From Streptomyces luomodiensis (GTDB taxonomy: Bacteria > Actinomycetota > Actinomycetes > Streptomycetales > Streptomycetaceae): a stretch of 64,000 nucleotides of DNA. The stretch spans positions 3,286,001-3,350,000 of the forward strand of contig NZ_CP117522.1 of the NCBI RefSeq assembly GCF_031679605.1. Direction: 5' to 3'. The position numbers and the translations under genes were made by a program. Positions 52,194-61,139 of the stretch are shown here, in pieces. The notes under the pieces were generated by a model. The model had not been told where the DNA came from, did no database searches, and saw only the letters and a list, made by a program, of their open reading frames with translations. Numbering within the stretch: position 1 is the first letter of the stretch; the number at the start of each line of letters is the position of its first letter.

Positions 52194-54416
52194 TCAGGGT
52201 GCCGACAGGTCGAGTCGGTCGGGAAGCGGTCGGTGCGGGTCGTCCCACAGCAGGGCCAGCTGCCGGCCCGGATGGCTTTCGTCGGCGTCGCTCTCCAGCC
52301 GGAGCTTGCGGAGCCGCTGGGGCAGGTGCTCCAGCGGCCCGGTGCCCAGCAGGGACCTCAGCTGCTGCTCGGTGAGGGCCGGTTTGGTGCCGGTGTCCCA
52401 GACGAGCACGGGCACGCCGTCGAAGAGACACGCGGTGAAGATCTTCGAGCGGGTCCACGCCGGACTGGCCGTCATCGCGCCCGGGGCGGTCTCCTGCCGC
52501 TCCATGGCGGCCCGGACCTGCGCGAAGCTGTGGGTGTGGCCGGGCAGCCAGTGCAGGTCCCCCGGGGTGGCCCCGGCGACCCGGGACCAGCGCCGCTCCC
52601 ACAGATGGCGCCGCTCGGGCTGGCGCAGCTCGGCGCAGCGCAGGACGACCGGGAAGTCGGTGCCGAGCGAGCGCTCCTGCGGCTTGCCCGCGTCCAGCGG
52701 CCAGCGGTGCACGTCGAGTTCCAGGTCGGTGGACGGGACGAAGAACTCCACGACGGTCTCCGTGGCGCGGGCGTGCGCGGCCAGCAGGGCGTCGATCCCC
52801 CGCTGCATCTCCTCCGGGGAGGCGGGGGTGTCGATCTTCGCCAGCGCGTCGACCTCGTCGCCGCGTCGCGCCCACACCTCGTAGGCCCGCCGCTGGCCGG
52901 GGCCGTGCGGCGGGTGGAGCCTTATCTGGATGCGCCGGCGCTCGGCGGGGCCGGCCGTCCGGGCCCGTTCGGCCTCGGCCGTGGCGCGGGCGCGGTGGTC
53001 CAGCAGGACGTCCTTCATGCCGAGCCGGACCGCACAGGCGCCCGCCCAGACGCGCAGCTCGGCGGCGACGGCGCCGTCGGAGTACGCGGCGAAGTGCTCC
53101 ACGGTGCTCAGCAGCTGCGGCAGCTGGTGCGGCCTGGGCACCAGCTCCTCGAGGGCGTCGGCCAGGGCGACCGGATCGTGCGCGGGGAGCCGGGCGGGGC
53201 CGAACTGCTGGTGCGCCGCCGCGACGACGTCGGCGCGGCCCCGCTCGTCCAGCCGGCCCAGGAGTGCGACCAGCTCGGTGTACTCGGCGCAGGTGAGCCA
53301 CTGCTTCTGGAGCCTGCGGCACGCCTCGCGGGCCTCCGCGCCGATCCGCTGGTCCGGGGCCTGTTCGGCGAGCGCGTGGAAGAGGGTGGCGAGTCCGTGC
53401 TCATGGGCGAGCGCCCAGTCGACCAGCTCCTGCGCCAGCAGGGCGCCCGTCGCGGGCGGCGCGTCGGTGAACTCCATGCGCAGCCGGGCGGCGACCCGCG
53501 CCGCCGATCCGGCCGGATCGGCCCCGAGCAGCCCCGACGCCTCCAGGACCAGGGTCTCCCGGAACCGGCTCAGCAGCGGATCGAGCGGTGGGCCGGGCGG
53601 CGGGTCGGGCGGGCCGAGCCGGACCACCCGCACGCTCTCGTTCCAGCGGCTGACGTACACCGTCGGGCGCTGCCGACCGGTGTCGTCCGCCTGCTCGAAC
53701 TCCTCCACCACGCCCTGCCAGACCCGGTCCAGATCCAGGTCCGCGCCGTCGGCCACGGCCGCGTGGAGCTGCCGCAGCAGTGCGGCGGTGAACCGGCCGG
53801 TGCCCTGCTGCTGCTTGGCCACCGCCCCGGCCTGGCACGCCCGCATCCAGTAGATCGGGCGCTCCACGTCGACCTGGGGGGTCTGTGCGAGGTCGTCCGG
53901 CTCGTCGGCCAGCTCTTGGACGCCGGGGTCGAGTGCCTGGCGGCAGGCGTCGATGATCACGGTGACCCGGTCCACGCCGTCCCACGGCAGATGCTCGGTG
54001 TGCATCAGATGGATCAGGCCGTCGGCGTCCGCGCCCTGGAGGTCGGTGTCCCGGGTCTCCGGGTAGAGCAGGCTCCACCGGCCGCGCTGGGTCTGCACGC
54101 CGTGCCCGGCCCAGTAGACCCACAGCCAGTCGGCGTCGATGGACCGCAGCTCGTCCTGGAAGACCTGGCGCACATCGGCGCGCTCCGCCGGGCGGTAACC
54201 GGGGTGCGCCGCCTCCAGGGCCGCCCGGTTGTGCTCCAGGGGCGAGGCGAGCAGCTGGATGTTCGCCGCCGGTACGCCCTGCCCGGTCAGCCACTCCCGC
54301 ATGGCGAGGGCGTCGTGCACCGGGCCGTCGAGGTTGAGGCCGTCGCTGCCGTTGTACCGCTCGACCGCCACGAGCACGGCGTGGGTGCGGCGCCAGTCGT
54401 GTTCCACCGCTGTCAC
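52194..54416 (-). CDS. Caspase-like (C14) protein with VMAP-type C-terminal region
   Basis: A 740-residue protein. Residues 1 to about 190 are a caspase/metacaspase-like peptidase domain: AVLVAVERYNG at the N-terminus, catalytic His105 in YWAGHGVQT and catalytic Cys158 in VIIDACRQ. The middle is helical (ETLVLEASGLLGADPAGSAARVAARLRMEF..., LARALAEQAP-like repeats), and the C-terminal half (IQIRLHPPHGPGQ... to RWPLDAGKPQERSLGTDFPVVLRCAELRQPERRHLWERRW) resembles the VMAP C-terminal domain of vWA-MoxR-associated proteins. It ends in a region that could bind the MoxR partner. ATG 54416 overlaps the upstream hydrolase stop. It is probably the effector protease, switched on by the MoxR/vWA module. 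Confidence 0.8.
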   Translation of the reverse strand: MTAVEHDWRRTHAVLVAVERYNGSDGLNLDGPVHDALAMREWLTGQGVPAANIQLLASPLEHNRAALEAAHPGYRPAERADVRQVFQDELRSIDADWLWVYWAGHGVQTQRGRWSLLYPETRDTDLQGADADGLIHLMHTEHLPWDGVDRVTVIIDACRQALDPGVQELADEPDDLAQTPQVDVERPIYWMRACQAGAVAKQQQGTGRFTAALLRQLHAAVADGADLDLDRVWQGVVEEFEQADDTGRQRPTVYVSRWNESVRVVRLGPPDPPPGPPLDPLLSRFRETLVLEASGLLGADPAGSAARVAARLRMEFTDAPPATGALLAQELVDWALAHEHGLATLFHALAEQAPDQRIGAEAREACRRLQKQWLTCAEYTELVALLGRLDERGRADVVAAAHQQFGPARLPAHDPVALADALEELVPRPHQLPQLLSTVEHFAAYSDGAVAAELRVWAGACAVRLGMKDVLLDHRARATAEAERARTAGPAERRRIQIRLHPPHGPGQRRAYEVWARRGDEVDALAKIDTPASPEEMQRGIDALLAAHARATETVVEFFVPSTDLELDVHRWPLDAGKPQERSLGTDFPVVLRCAELRQPERRHLWERRWSRVAGATPGDLHWLPGHTHSFAQVRAAMERQETAPGAMTASPAWTRSKIFTACLFDGVPVLVWDTGTKPALTEQQLRSLLGTGPLEHLPQRLRKLRLESDADESHPGRQLALLWDDPHRPLPDRLDLSAP

Positions 54417-55660
54417 GCCGGCAGCTCCGGGGCCAGCAGGTCGTACAGCCTCTGGTGGGCGAAGTAGGAGGTGTGGGCGCGCGGGAAGGGCTGGCGGGTG
54501 TCGACGCGCACATCGGTGACCCGGCCGGGGAAGACCTTCGCCCCGACGAAACCCAGCAGGTCCTGCTCGTCGTAGACGTTGATCCAGCGGGGGAAGGCGG
54601 CGGGCAGCGGGTCGCCCCGGCGCAGCGCGGTGAGCGCGTCCAGCTCGTAGAGGAACGGCGCCTGTGAGCCGACCGTCACCAGCAGCTCCACCCCGGCGGG
54701 CGGATCGGGCTCGGCGAGCAGATCGGCGCAGGCGATCCCGCCGAGGCTGTGGGCGAGCAGCACCACCGGCCCGTCCCCCGCGGCGACCGCCTCGTCCACC
54801 GCCGTACGGATCGCGGCGCGCACCCCGGCGCCGCGCACCTGGTAGCGGAGGATGTCGCCACTGGCCGGGACGGAGCCCTTGGTGATCCCGCCGCGGAAGG
54901 TGTGGGCCAGCGAGGACAGCGGTGAGAGGTAGGAGTTGAGGGCCCGTACGGCGACGCCCTTGGCGGCGCGGGCGACGAATCCGCCCCGGTCGGTGCCGCC
55001 GAGCCGGTCGGTGAGCGCGCCGACGACGGTGTCCCGGTCGGCGCCGTCCACCGCGAGCGGTTCATCGGCGCCCTGCGGGCCCTCGGCCCGCTGGACGGCC
55101 AGGGCGTACACGGCGCGGGCCGCGATCGCCTCGATACCGTCGGCGGGCGGAGTGCCGCCGAGGCTGCGGGAGATCTCCTGGGCGACGCGGCCGCCGGCCG
55201 GGCCGAGGTGCGGCGCGAGGTCACGGACCAGCTCGTCCAGGCTCTCCCCGCCGCCGGCCACCCCCTCCAGGCTCAGCCCGCGCACCGTGTCGGCGATGGC
55301 CCGCCAGGGGTCCTGACGGCCCGGGGCGAAGCCGGGCCGCGCGCCCGCGCCGCGCCGCGCCCGCGCCGCCTCCGCGAACTCCCGCAGCTCGGCGAGCGGG
55401 TCCACCTCCAGCAGCGCCCATACGGCCAGCGGGTCGTCCTCGTCCAGCGGGCCGTCATCGCCGAGCCCGCGGTTCCTCGTCCGCACCGGGACCGACGCCC
55501 CGTCAAGTCCCAGCGAGGCGCCGTGCTCCTCGCCCCAGAAGCAGCGGACGACCCTGACCTCGGCTCTCACCCGCCCCAGGCCGCTCACGACCCGCGCGAA
55601 GCTCTTCTCGTACGACTTGGCCCGGACCCCCGTGCCGTGGACGAAGACGACGCTTGTCAC
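54413..55660 (-). CDS. Alpha/beta hydrolase (lipase/esterase-like), first gene of the conflict operon
   Basis: A 415-residue cytoplasmic alpha/beta hydrolase. Oxyanion motif HGTG (8-11), nucleophile Ser305 in LLAHSLGG, and a C-terminal histidine in RAHTSYFAHQ. The roughly 200 residues between the first strand and the nucleophile are an unusually long, Ala/Gly-rich insertion. It has no signal peptide. It overlaps the caspase-like gene by 4 nt and is separated from the upstream dus gene by 111 bp, so it is probably the promoter-proximal gene of a four-gene operon. Phospholipid hydrolysis as a second effector activity is a tempting inference but not shown by sequence. Confidence 0.82.
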   Translation of the reverse strand: MTSVVFVHGTGVRAKSYEKSFARVVSGLGRVRAEVRVVRCFWGEEHGASLGLDGASVPVRTRNRGLGDDGPLDEDDPLAVWALLEVDPLAELREFAEAARARRGAGARPGFAPGRQDPWRAIADTVRGLSLEGVAGGGESLDELVRDLAPHLGPAGGRVAQEISRSLGGTPPADGIEAIAARAVYALAVQRAEGPQGADEPLAVDGADRDTVVGALTDRLGGTDRGGFVARAAKGVAVRALNSYLSPLSSLAHTFRGGITKGSVPASGDILRYQVRGAGVRAAIRTAVDEAVAAGDGPVVLLAHSLGGIACADLLAEPDPPAGVELLVTVGSQAPFLYELDALTALRRGDPLPAAFPRWINVYDEQDLLGFVGAKVFPGRVTDVRVDTRQPFPRAHTSYFAHQRLYDLLAPELPA

Positions 55661-55771
55661 CGATCCCCCCAGATCGCCTTGATCCCCACCGTGACCACGA
55701 GCCCATCACTCTAGCCCGTGCTGGGCTCGCCCTCACCCGTGATGCCCCCGCACGCCCCAGGACGAACCGGT

Positions 55772-56923
55772 TCAGCCGCCCGAGGTGTCCAGCTCCGCGT
55801 CCGCGCCGACCCCCGCGCGGTCGTACGGGTCGTCCAGCCAGCCGTCGGGCAGCACCACGCGGTTGCGGCCCGAGGTGCGGCCGCGCGGACCGTCGGCGCC
55901 GGGGGGCCACTCCTGGTCCAGGTCCAGCTCGGCCAGCAGGGCGTCCAGCTCGGCCAGGGACGAGGTGACCGCCAGCCGCTTGCGCATCTCCGAGCCGACC
56001 GAGAACCCCTTGGTGTACCAGGCGACGTGCTTACGGAAATCGATCACGCCGCGCTCCTCGTCCGCCAGCCACTCGGCGAGCAGTTCGGCGTGGCGGCGCA
56101 TCACGGCCGCGACCTCCTTCAGCGTCGGCCGCGCGGACACCGGCGGCTCGGGGCCGGGCTCGAACGCGGCCACCAGATCGCCGAAGAGCCAGGGCCGCCC
56201 CAGGCAGCCGCGCCCCACGACCACGCCGTCGCAGCCGGTCTCGCGCATCATCCGGACCGCGTCGTCGGCGCACCAGATGTCGCCGTTGCCCAGCACCGGG
56301 ATCTCGGGGACGGCCTCCTTCAGGCGGGCGATCGCCTCCCAGTCGGCGGTGCCGCCGTAGTGCTGGGCGGCGGTGCGGCCGTGCAGGGCGATCGCGGTCA
56401 CGCCCTCCTCGACCGCGATCCGGCCCGCGTCGAGGTAGGTGATGTGGTCGTCGTCGATGCCCTTGCGCATCTTCATGGTCACCGGCAGCGGGCCCGCGGC
56501 GGCCACCGCCTCGCGCAGGATGGAGCGCAGCAGGTGCCGCTTGTACGGGAGCGCCGAGCCGCCGCCCTTACGGGTCACCTTGGGCACCGGGCAGCCGAAG
56601 TTGAGGTCGATGTGGTCGGCGAGGTCCTCGTCCACGATCATCCGGACGGCCTTGCCGACGGTCACCGGGTCCACCCCGTACAGCTGGATGGAGCGCGGCT
56701 TCTCGGTCCCGTCGAAGTGGATCAGCCGCATCGTCTTGGCGTCGCGCTCCACCAGCGCCCGGGTGGTGATCATCTCGCTGACGAACAGCCCCCTCCCGCC
56801 GGAGAACTCCCGGCACAGGGTGCGGAACGGCGCGTTGGTGATCCCGGCCATCGGTGCGAGCACGACCGGCGGCTGGACCGTATGCGGTCCGATCTCCAGC
56901 TGTGCGTGCGGCGTCGGCGTCAT
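55772..56923 (-). CDS. dus: tRNA-dihydrouridine synthase
   Basis: A 383-residue FMN-dependent DusB-type enzyme that reduces uridines in tRNA D-loops. FMN-site motif APMAGITNAPFR near residue 25, catalytic Cys111 in DLNFGCPVPKVTRKGGGSALL, and HGRTAAQHYGG. ATG 56923 (MTPTPHAQLEIG) has GAGGAAG upstream; a longer frame adds unrelated residues. It is a housekeeping gene on the same strand as the conflict operon but separated by 111 bp. Confidence 0.94.
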   Translation of the reverse strand: MTPTPHAQLEIGPHTVQPPVVLAPMAGITNAPFRTLCREFSGGRGLFVSEMITTRALVERDAKTMRLIHFDGTEKPRSIQLYGVDPVTVGKAVRMIVDEDLADHIDLNFGCPVPKVTRKGGGSALPYKRHLLRSILREAVAAAGPLPVTMKMRKGIDDDHITYLDAGRIAVEEGVTAIALHGRTAAQHYGGTADWEAIARLKEAVPEIPVLGNGDIWCADDAVRMMRETGCDGVVVGRGCLGRPWLFGDLVAAFEPGPEPPVSARPTLKEVAAVMRRHAELLAEWLADEERGVIDFRKHVAWYTKGFSVGSEMRKRLAVTSSLAELDALLAELDLDQEWPPGADGPRGRTSGRNRVVLPDGWLDDPYDRAGVGADAELDTSGG

Positions 56924-57076
56924 GGAGTGGGCTTCCTCGTGGGTACTACGGTGGGAGGGCGGGTCGATCGGCGGGCCGCCCGGTGCGGGCCGGTCTCTCA
57001 TTGTCCCGCACCCAGGAGGAGGACCGACAGGGCGGTCATGGCCGCCGTACGGACACTATCGATGTAGCGTTCAACC

Positions 57077-58567
57077 ATGCGTGAGCTCAGCCATCGGCGG
57101 CGCATGCTTGTGCTGGCGATCTGCTGCATGAGCCTGCTGCTCGTCAGCCTCGACAACACCGTCCTCAATGTCGCCCTGCCGGTGATGCGGAACGACCTGC
57201 ACGCCTCCGTCTCCGGAATGCAGTGGACGATCGACGCGTACACCCTCGTCCTCGCCGCGCTGTTGATGCTCTCGGGCTCGACGGCCGACCGGGTCGGGCG
57301 CAAGCGCACCTTCCAGACCGGGCTGGTGATCTTCACCATCGGGTCGGCGCTGTGCAGCGTCGCACCCAATCTGGAAGCGCTGGTCGGCTTCCGCGGGGTG
57401 CAGGCGATCGGCGGTTCGATGCTCAACCCCGTCGCCATGTCGATCATCACCAACGTCTTCACCGAGCCCAGGGAGCGGGCCCGCGCCATCGGGATCTGGG
57501 GCGGGGTCGTCGGCATCAGCATGGCGGCCGGACCGATCGTGGGCGGACTGCTGGTCGAATCGGTCGGCTGGCGCTCGATCTTCTGGATAAACCTTCCGAT
57601 CGGGATCGCGGCGCTGGCCCTCACCGCCCGCTTCGTCCCCGAGTCGCGCGCCCCCAGGCCACGCCGGGCCGACCCCATCGGCCAGCTGCTGGTCATCGCG
57701 GTGCTGGGGACCCTCACCTACGCGATCATCGAGGCGCCGGACCGCGGCTGGGACTCGCCGCTGATCGCGACCTGCTGGGCGGTCGCCGTCGTGGGGCTGC
57801 TCGCGCTGGTCCGGTACGAGGGGCGGCGCGAGGAACCGCTGATCGACGTGCGGTTCTTCCACAGCGCGCCGTTCAGCGGGGCGACGGTGGTCGCGGTGTG
57901 CGCCTTCGCGGCGCTCGGCGGCTACCTCTTCATGAACACCCTCTACCTCCAGGACGTGCGCGGGCTCGACGCGCTGCACGCCGGGCTGTGGATGCTGCCC
58001 ATGGCGTTCATGTGCTTCGTCTGCGCACCGCTGTCCGGGCGGCTGGTGGGCGCCCGCGGCCCCCGGCCGTCGATGCTGGCGGCCGGCGTCGCCATAACGG
58101 CCAGCGGGGTGATGTTCGCGGTCTTCGACGCCCAGGCGACCGATGCCGGGCTGCTGGTCGGCTATGTGCTGTTCGGCCTCGGCTTCGGCATGGTCAACGC
58201 GCCCATCACCAATACGGCGGTCTCCGGGATGCCCCGCTCCCAGGCGGGAGTCGCCGCGGCCGTCGCCTCCACCAGCCGCCAGGTGGGCCAGTCGCTCGGC
58301 GTCGCGGTGATCGGCGCGGTGCTGGCGGCGGGCGCCGCGTCGGCGGCGGCGGCCGGAACGGGACACGCGGCCTCGCCGGCGGCCGCGGCGGCGTTCGTGG
58401 ACGCCGCCCGCCCCGCCTGGTGGATCATCGCCGGATGCGGCGCCGTCATCCTGCTGCTGGGACTGGTGACCACCGGCCGCTGGGCCCAGGCGACGACCCG
58501 GCACGCGGCCGCGCTCTTCGAGGAGGGCGCGCCGACGGCGCAGACATCGGCCGGCGCCAAGGCGTGA
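57077..58567 (+). CDS. MFS drug/multidrug exporter (DHA2, 14 TM)
   Basis: A 496-residue major-facilitator protein of the EmrB/QacA (DHA2) type: LDNTVLNVALPVMRNDL in TM1, GSTADRVGRKRTF loop motif A, and motif C GGVVGISMAAGPIVGGLL. ATG 57077 has no ribosome site and lies a few bases after TGTAGCGT, so the transcript may be leaderless. It is divergent from dus. The exported compound is unknown; no adjacent regulator is specific to it. Confidence 0.9.
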   Translation: MRELSHRRRMLVLAICCMSLLLVSLDNTVLNVALPVMRNDLHASVSGMQWTIDAYTLVLAALLMLSGSTADRVGRKRTFQTGLVIFTIGSALCSVAPNLEALVGFRGVQAIGGSMLNPVAMSIITNVFTEPRERARAIGIWGGVVGISMAAGPIVGGLLVESVGWRSIFWINLPIGIAALALTARFVPESRAPRPRRADPIGQLLVIAVLGTLTYAIIEAPDRGWDSPLIATCWAVAVVGLLALVRYEGRREEPLIDVRFFHSAPFSGATVVAVCAFAALGGYLFMNTLYLQDVRGLDALHAGLWMLPMAFMCFVCAPLSGRLVGARGPRPSMLAAGVAITASGVMFAVFDAQATDAGLLVGYVLFGLGFGMVNAPITNTAVSGMPRSQAGVAAAVASTSRQVGQSLGVAVIGAVLAAGAASAAAAGTGHAASPAAAAAFVDAARPAWWIIAGCGAVILLLGLVTTGRWAQATTRHAAALFEEGAPTAQTSAGAKA

Positions 58568-58604
58568 GGCGTGCGCCCTACGCCCTACGCCACGTGATGC
58601 GTAA

Positions 58605-58656
58605 GGAGGCCGCCCCGGCGGCGGGTCAGGTTCCCGCCGGTTCCGGGGCGGCCTCC
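58605..58656. terminator. Bidirectional hairpin between MFS gene and convergent XRE gene
   Basis: GGAGGCCGCCCCGG (58605-58618) pairs perfectly with CCGGGGCGGCCTCC (58643-58656), with an inner GGCGGG/CCCGCC stem. It extends into the last codons of the minus-strand regulator. Confidence 0.75.
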
Positions 58657-59546
58657 TCCGCGAGCGCCATGGCGTGCAGCCGCAGCAGGCGCTCATGGGT
58701 CTCGGCGTCCGCCGGGGTGTAGGTGAGCAGCTTGGGACCCTGCTGGGGGCCGGTCCACAGGCTGGTGGAGGCCAGCCGGACGATGCCCACCCGCGACTGG
58801 CGGTAGACCTTGATCTTGTCGCCGGGCCGGACCACCTCATGCCGCGCCCAGATCTCCCGGAACTCAGGGGAGGCGTCCTCCAGCCGCTTCACCATCGCCT
58901 TCCAGGCGGGCTCGGCGACATGCTCGGCCATCACGGCCCGGAACTTGGCCGCCATCAGCCGGATCGTCTCGTCCCGGTCCACCAGACTGGAGCGCCACTC
59001 GTCATGGGTGAAGGCCAGCCACAGGCAGTTGCGGTCCTCCGGCGGCACCCGGTCCAGGTCGCACATCAGCAGCCGGTAGGTGCGGTTGTAGGCCAGCAGG
59101 TCGAAGCGGCTGTTCTGGACGCAGGCGGGGAACGGCTCCAGCTGCTCCAGCACGCGTTGCAGCGTCTCCGGAACGCCCGTGCACTCACTGGCCGGAGTCG
59201 GGTCGACGGTCCCGGCCAGCGCGAAGAGATGGGCGCGCTCGCTGCGGTCCAGGAGCAGCGCGCGGGCGATGGCGTCGAGGACCTGCGCCGAGACATGGAT
59301 GTCGCGGGCCTGCTCCAGCCACGTGTACCAGGTCACTCCGACGGCCGAGAGCTGCGCGACCTCCTCACGGCGCAGACCGGGCGTCCGCCGGCGGCGGCCC
59401 CGGGGCAGACCCACCTGCTCGGGCGTGATCCGCTCCCGCCGGCTGCGCAGAAACGCCGCCAGCTCGCCTCGTCTCGGATCGCCGCGTGTCTCGGCCCCCG
59501 CGCCCCTGCTCCCGGCCGTCGCACCGGCCGCGGTCTCCTGCACCAT
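58626..59546 (-). CDS. XRE-family regulator with MmyB-like ligand domain
   Basis: A 306-residue regulator. The HTH (LRSRRERITPEQVGLPRGRRRRTPGLRREEVAQLSAVGVTWYTWLEQARDI) and the C-terminal PAS-like MmyB domain (LLAYNRTYRLLMCDL... CLWLAFTHDEWRSSLVDRDETI) are typical of the actinobacterial family that represses neighbouring exporters or dehydrogenases. ATG 59546 has GGAGG at 10 nt; ATG 59555 overlaps that ribosome site. It diverges from an MFS gene with paired GGTACC palindromes between them. Confidence 0.88.
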   Translation of the reverse strand: MVQETAAGATAGSRGAGAETRGDPRRGELAAFLRSRRERITPEQVGLPRGRRRRTPGLRREEVAQLSAVGVTWYTWLEQARDIHVSAQVLDAIARALLLDRSERAHLFALAGTVDPTPASECTGVPETLQRVLEQLEPFPACVQNSRFDLLAYNRTYRLLMCDLDRVPPEDRNCLWLAFTHDEWRSSLVDRDETIRLMAAKFRAVMAEHVAEPAWKAMVKRLEDASPEFREIWARHEVVRPGDKIKVYRQSRVGIVRLASTSLWTGPQQGPKLLTYTPADAETHERLLRLHAMALAEEAAPEPAGT

Positions 59547-59598
59547 CGTGGTCATGCCTCCAGGATGCCGGAGAGCCTCAGCCGGTTGCCAGGTACTT

Positions 59599-59630
59599 CC
59601 GGTACCAGGATAAAGACACTCTGGTACCAG
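59599..59630. promoter_or_regulatory. Paired GGTACC operator, 22-bp spacing
   Basis: CCGGTACCAGG (59599-59609) and the perfect palindrome CTGGTACCAG (59621-59630) have their GGTACC cores exactly 22 bp apart, two helical turns, so both would face the same side of the DNA. A third partial copy (CCAGGTAC) starts at 59589. It is the probable operator of the divergent XRE regulator. Confidence 0.65.
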
Positions 59631-59657
59631 TCTGAGCGGCGCGGCATCGTCGTCAGC

Positions 59658-61127
59658 GTGACCGAGACGCAGACACGAACGATCCGAACGACACCCATGA
59701 CATCTACGACACCCACGACACGGGCGACACGGGCGAGACCCACCGGCCCCGCCCTCAGCCCCCTCGGGCTGTTCACCGTGCTGCTGGGCGCGGCGCTGCC
59801 CCTGATCGACTTCTTCATCGTCAACGTGGCCCTGCCCACCATGGACCGCGATCTCCACGCCGGCCCCGCCGTGCTGGAGCTCGTCGTCGCCGGATACGGC
59901 GTGGCGTACGCGGTGCTGCTGGTCCTCGGCGGCCGGCTGGGCGACACCTTCGGACGGCGCAGGCTCTTCCTCGCCGGGATGGCGGCCTTCGGCGTGACCT
60001 CGCTGGCCTGCGGGCTCGCGCCGGACGCCTGGAGCCTGGTGGGCGCCCGGGTGGCGCAGGGCGCCGCGGCCGCGCTGATGCTGCCCCAGGTGCTCGCCAC
60101 GATCCACGCCTCGACCAGCGGTTCGCGCCGCGCCCGCGCGCTCAGCCTGTACGGCGCGACGGCCGGTCTGTCGATGGTGGCGGGGCAGATCCTGGGCGGT
60201 GTGCTGGTGGCCGCGGACATCGCGGGCACCGGGTGGCGCGCGGTCTTCCTGGTCAATGTGCCGGTCGCGCTGATCGGCCTGGTCCTCGCGGTCCGCACGG
60301 TCCCCGAGACCCGCTCGGAGCGGCCCGCGCCGGTGGACGTCCCCGGCACCGTGCTGCTGGCGCTGTCACTGATCACGCTGATGGTGCCGCTGACCGAGGG
60401 CCGGGCGGCGGGCTGGCCGCTGTGGACCTGGCTGGTGCTGGGCGCGTTCCCGTTCGTGGCCGCCGCGTTCTACGTCGTGGAGCGGCGCGCCGACCGGGCC
60501 GGACTCGTGCCGCTGCTGCCGCCGAGCCTGTTCGCGGAGCGCGGGCTGCGGCGCGGGCTGCCGATCGTGGTGCCGTTCTCGATCGGCTTCGGCGGCTTCA
60601 TGTTCGTCATCGCGGTCGCGCTCCAGCAGGGCCTGCGGTACGGGCCGGTCGAGGCCGGGCTGGCGCTGGTGCCGATGGCGACGGCGTTCTTCGTGGCCTC
60701 GCTGCTGGGGCCGCGCCTGGTGGGCCGCTACGGGAGCCGGGTGGTGACCGCGGGCGGGCTGATCCAGGCGGTGGGCATCGGCACGCTGATGCTGGCCGTA
60801 TGGCGGGACTGGCCGGATCTGTCGCTGGCCGGGCTGCTGCCGGGCGTGGCGCTGGCCGGGTTCGGGCAGGGGTTGCAGCTTCCGGTGCTGATCCGGATCG
60901 TGCTGGCCGATGTGCCGAGCGAGCGGGCCGGGGTGGGGAGCGGTGTGATGGTCACCACCCAGCAGTCGGCGCTGGCGCTGGGCGTGGCGACGCTCGGCAC
61001 GCTCTTCCTGGCCCTGGAGCCGTCGGCGGGCATGGGCGACGCGCTGGTCAGTACGCTCGCGGCCCAGCTGGGGGCGATCGTGGTGACCCTGCTGCTGAGC
61101 CTGCGGCTGCCGCGCGCGGTGTCGTAG
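59658..61127 (+). CDS. MFS exporter (DHA2-type)
   Basis: A 489-residue MFS transporter with about 14 membrane segments: LIDFFIVNVALPTMDRDLH (TM1), GRLGDTFGRRRLFLAG (motif A), LSMVAGQILGGVLVA (motif C). GTG 59658 was chosen; ATG 59697 is an alternative. With the GTG, the first ~30 residues form a Thr/Arg-rich stretch encoded by ACGAC-type repeats and unlike the rest of the protein. Probably repressed by the divergent XRE regulator through the GGTACC sites; the substrate is unknown. Confidence 0.87.
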   Translation: MTETQTRTIRTTPMTSTTPTTRATRARPTGPALSPLGLFTVLLGAALPLIDFFIVNVALPTMDRDLHAGPAVLELVVAGYGVAYAVLLVLGGRLGDTFGRRRLFLAGMAAFGVTSLACGLAPDAWSLVGARVAQGAAAALMLPQVLATIHASTSGSRRARALSLYGATAGLSMVAGQILGGVLVAADIAGTGWRAVFLVNVPVALIGLVLAVRTVPETRSERPAPVDVPGTVLLALSLITLMVPLTEGRAAGWPLWTWLVLGAFPFVAAAFYVVERRADRAGLVPLLPPSLFAERGLRRGLPIVVPFSIGFGGFMFVIAVALQQGLRYGPVEAGLALVPMATAFFVASLLGPRLVGRYGSRVVTAGGLIQAVGIGTLMLAVWRDWPDLSLAGLLPGVALAGFGQGLQLPVLIRIVLADVPSERAGVGSGVMVTTQQSALALGVATLGTLFLALEPSAGMGDALVSTLAAQLGAIVVTLLLSLRLPRAVS

Positions 61128-61139
61128 GCGGAATGCCCC

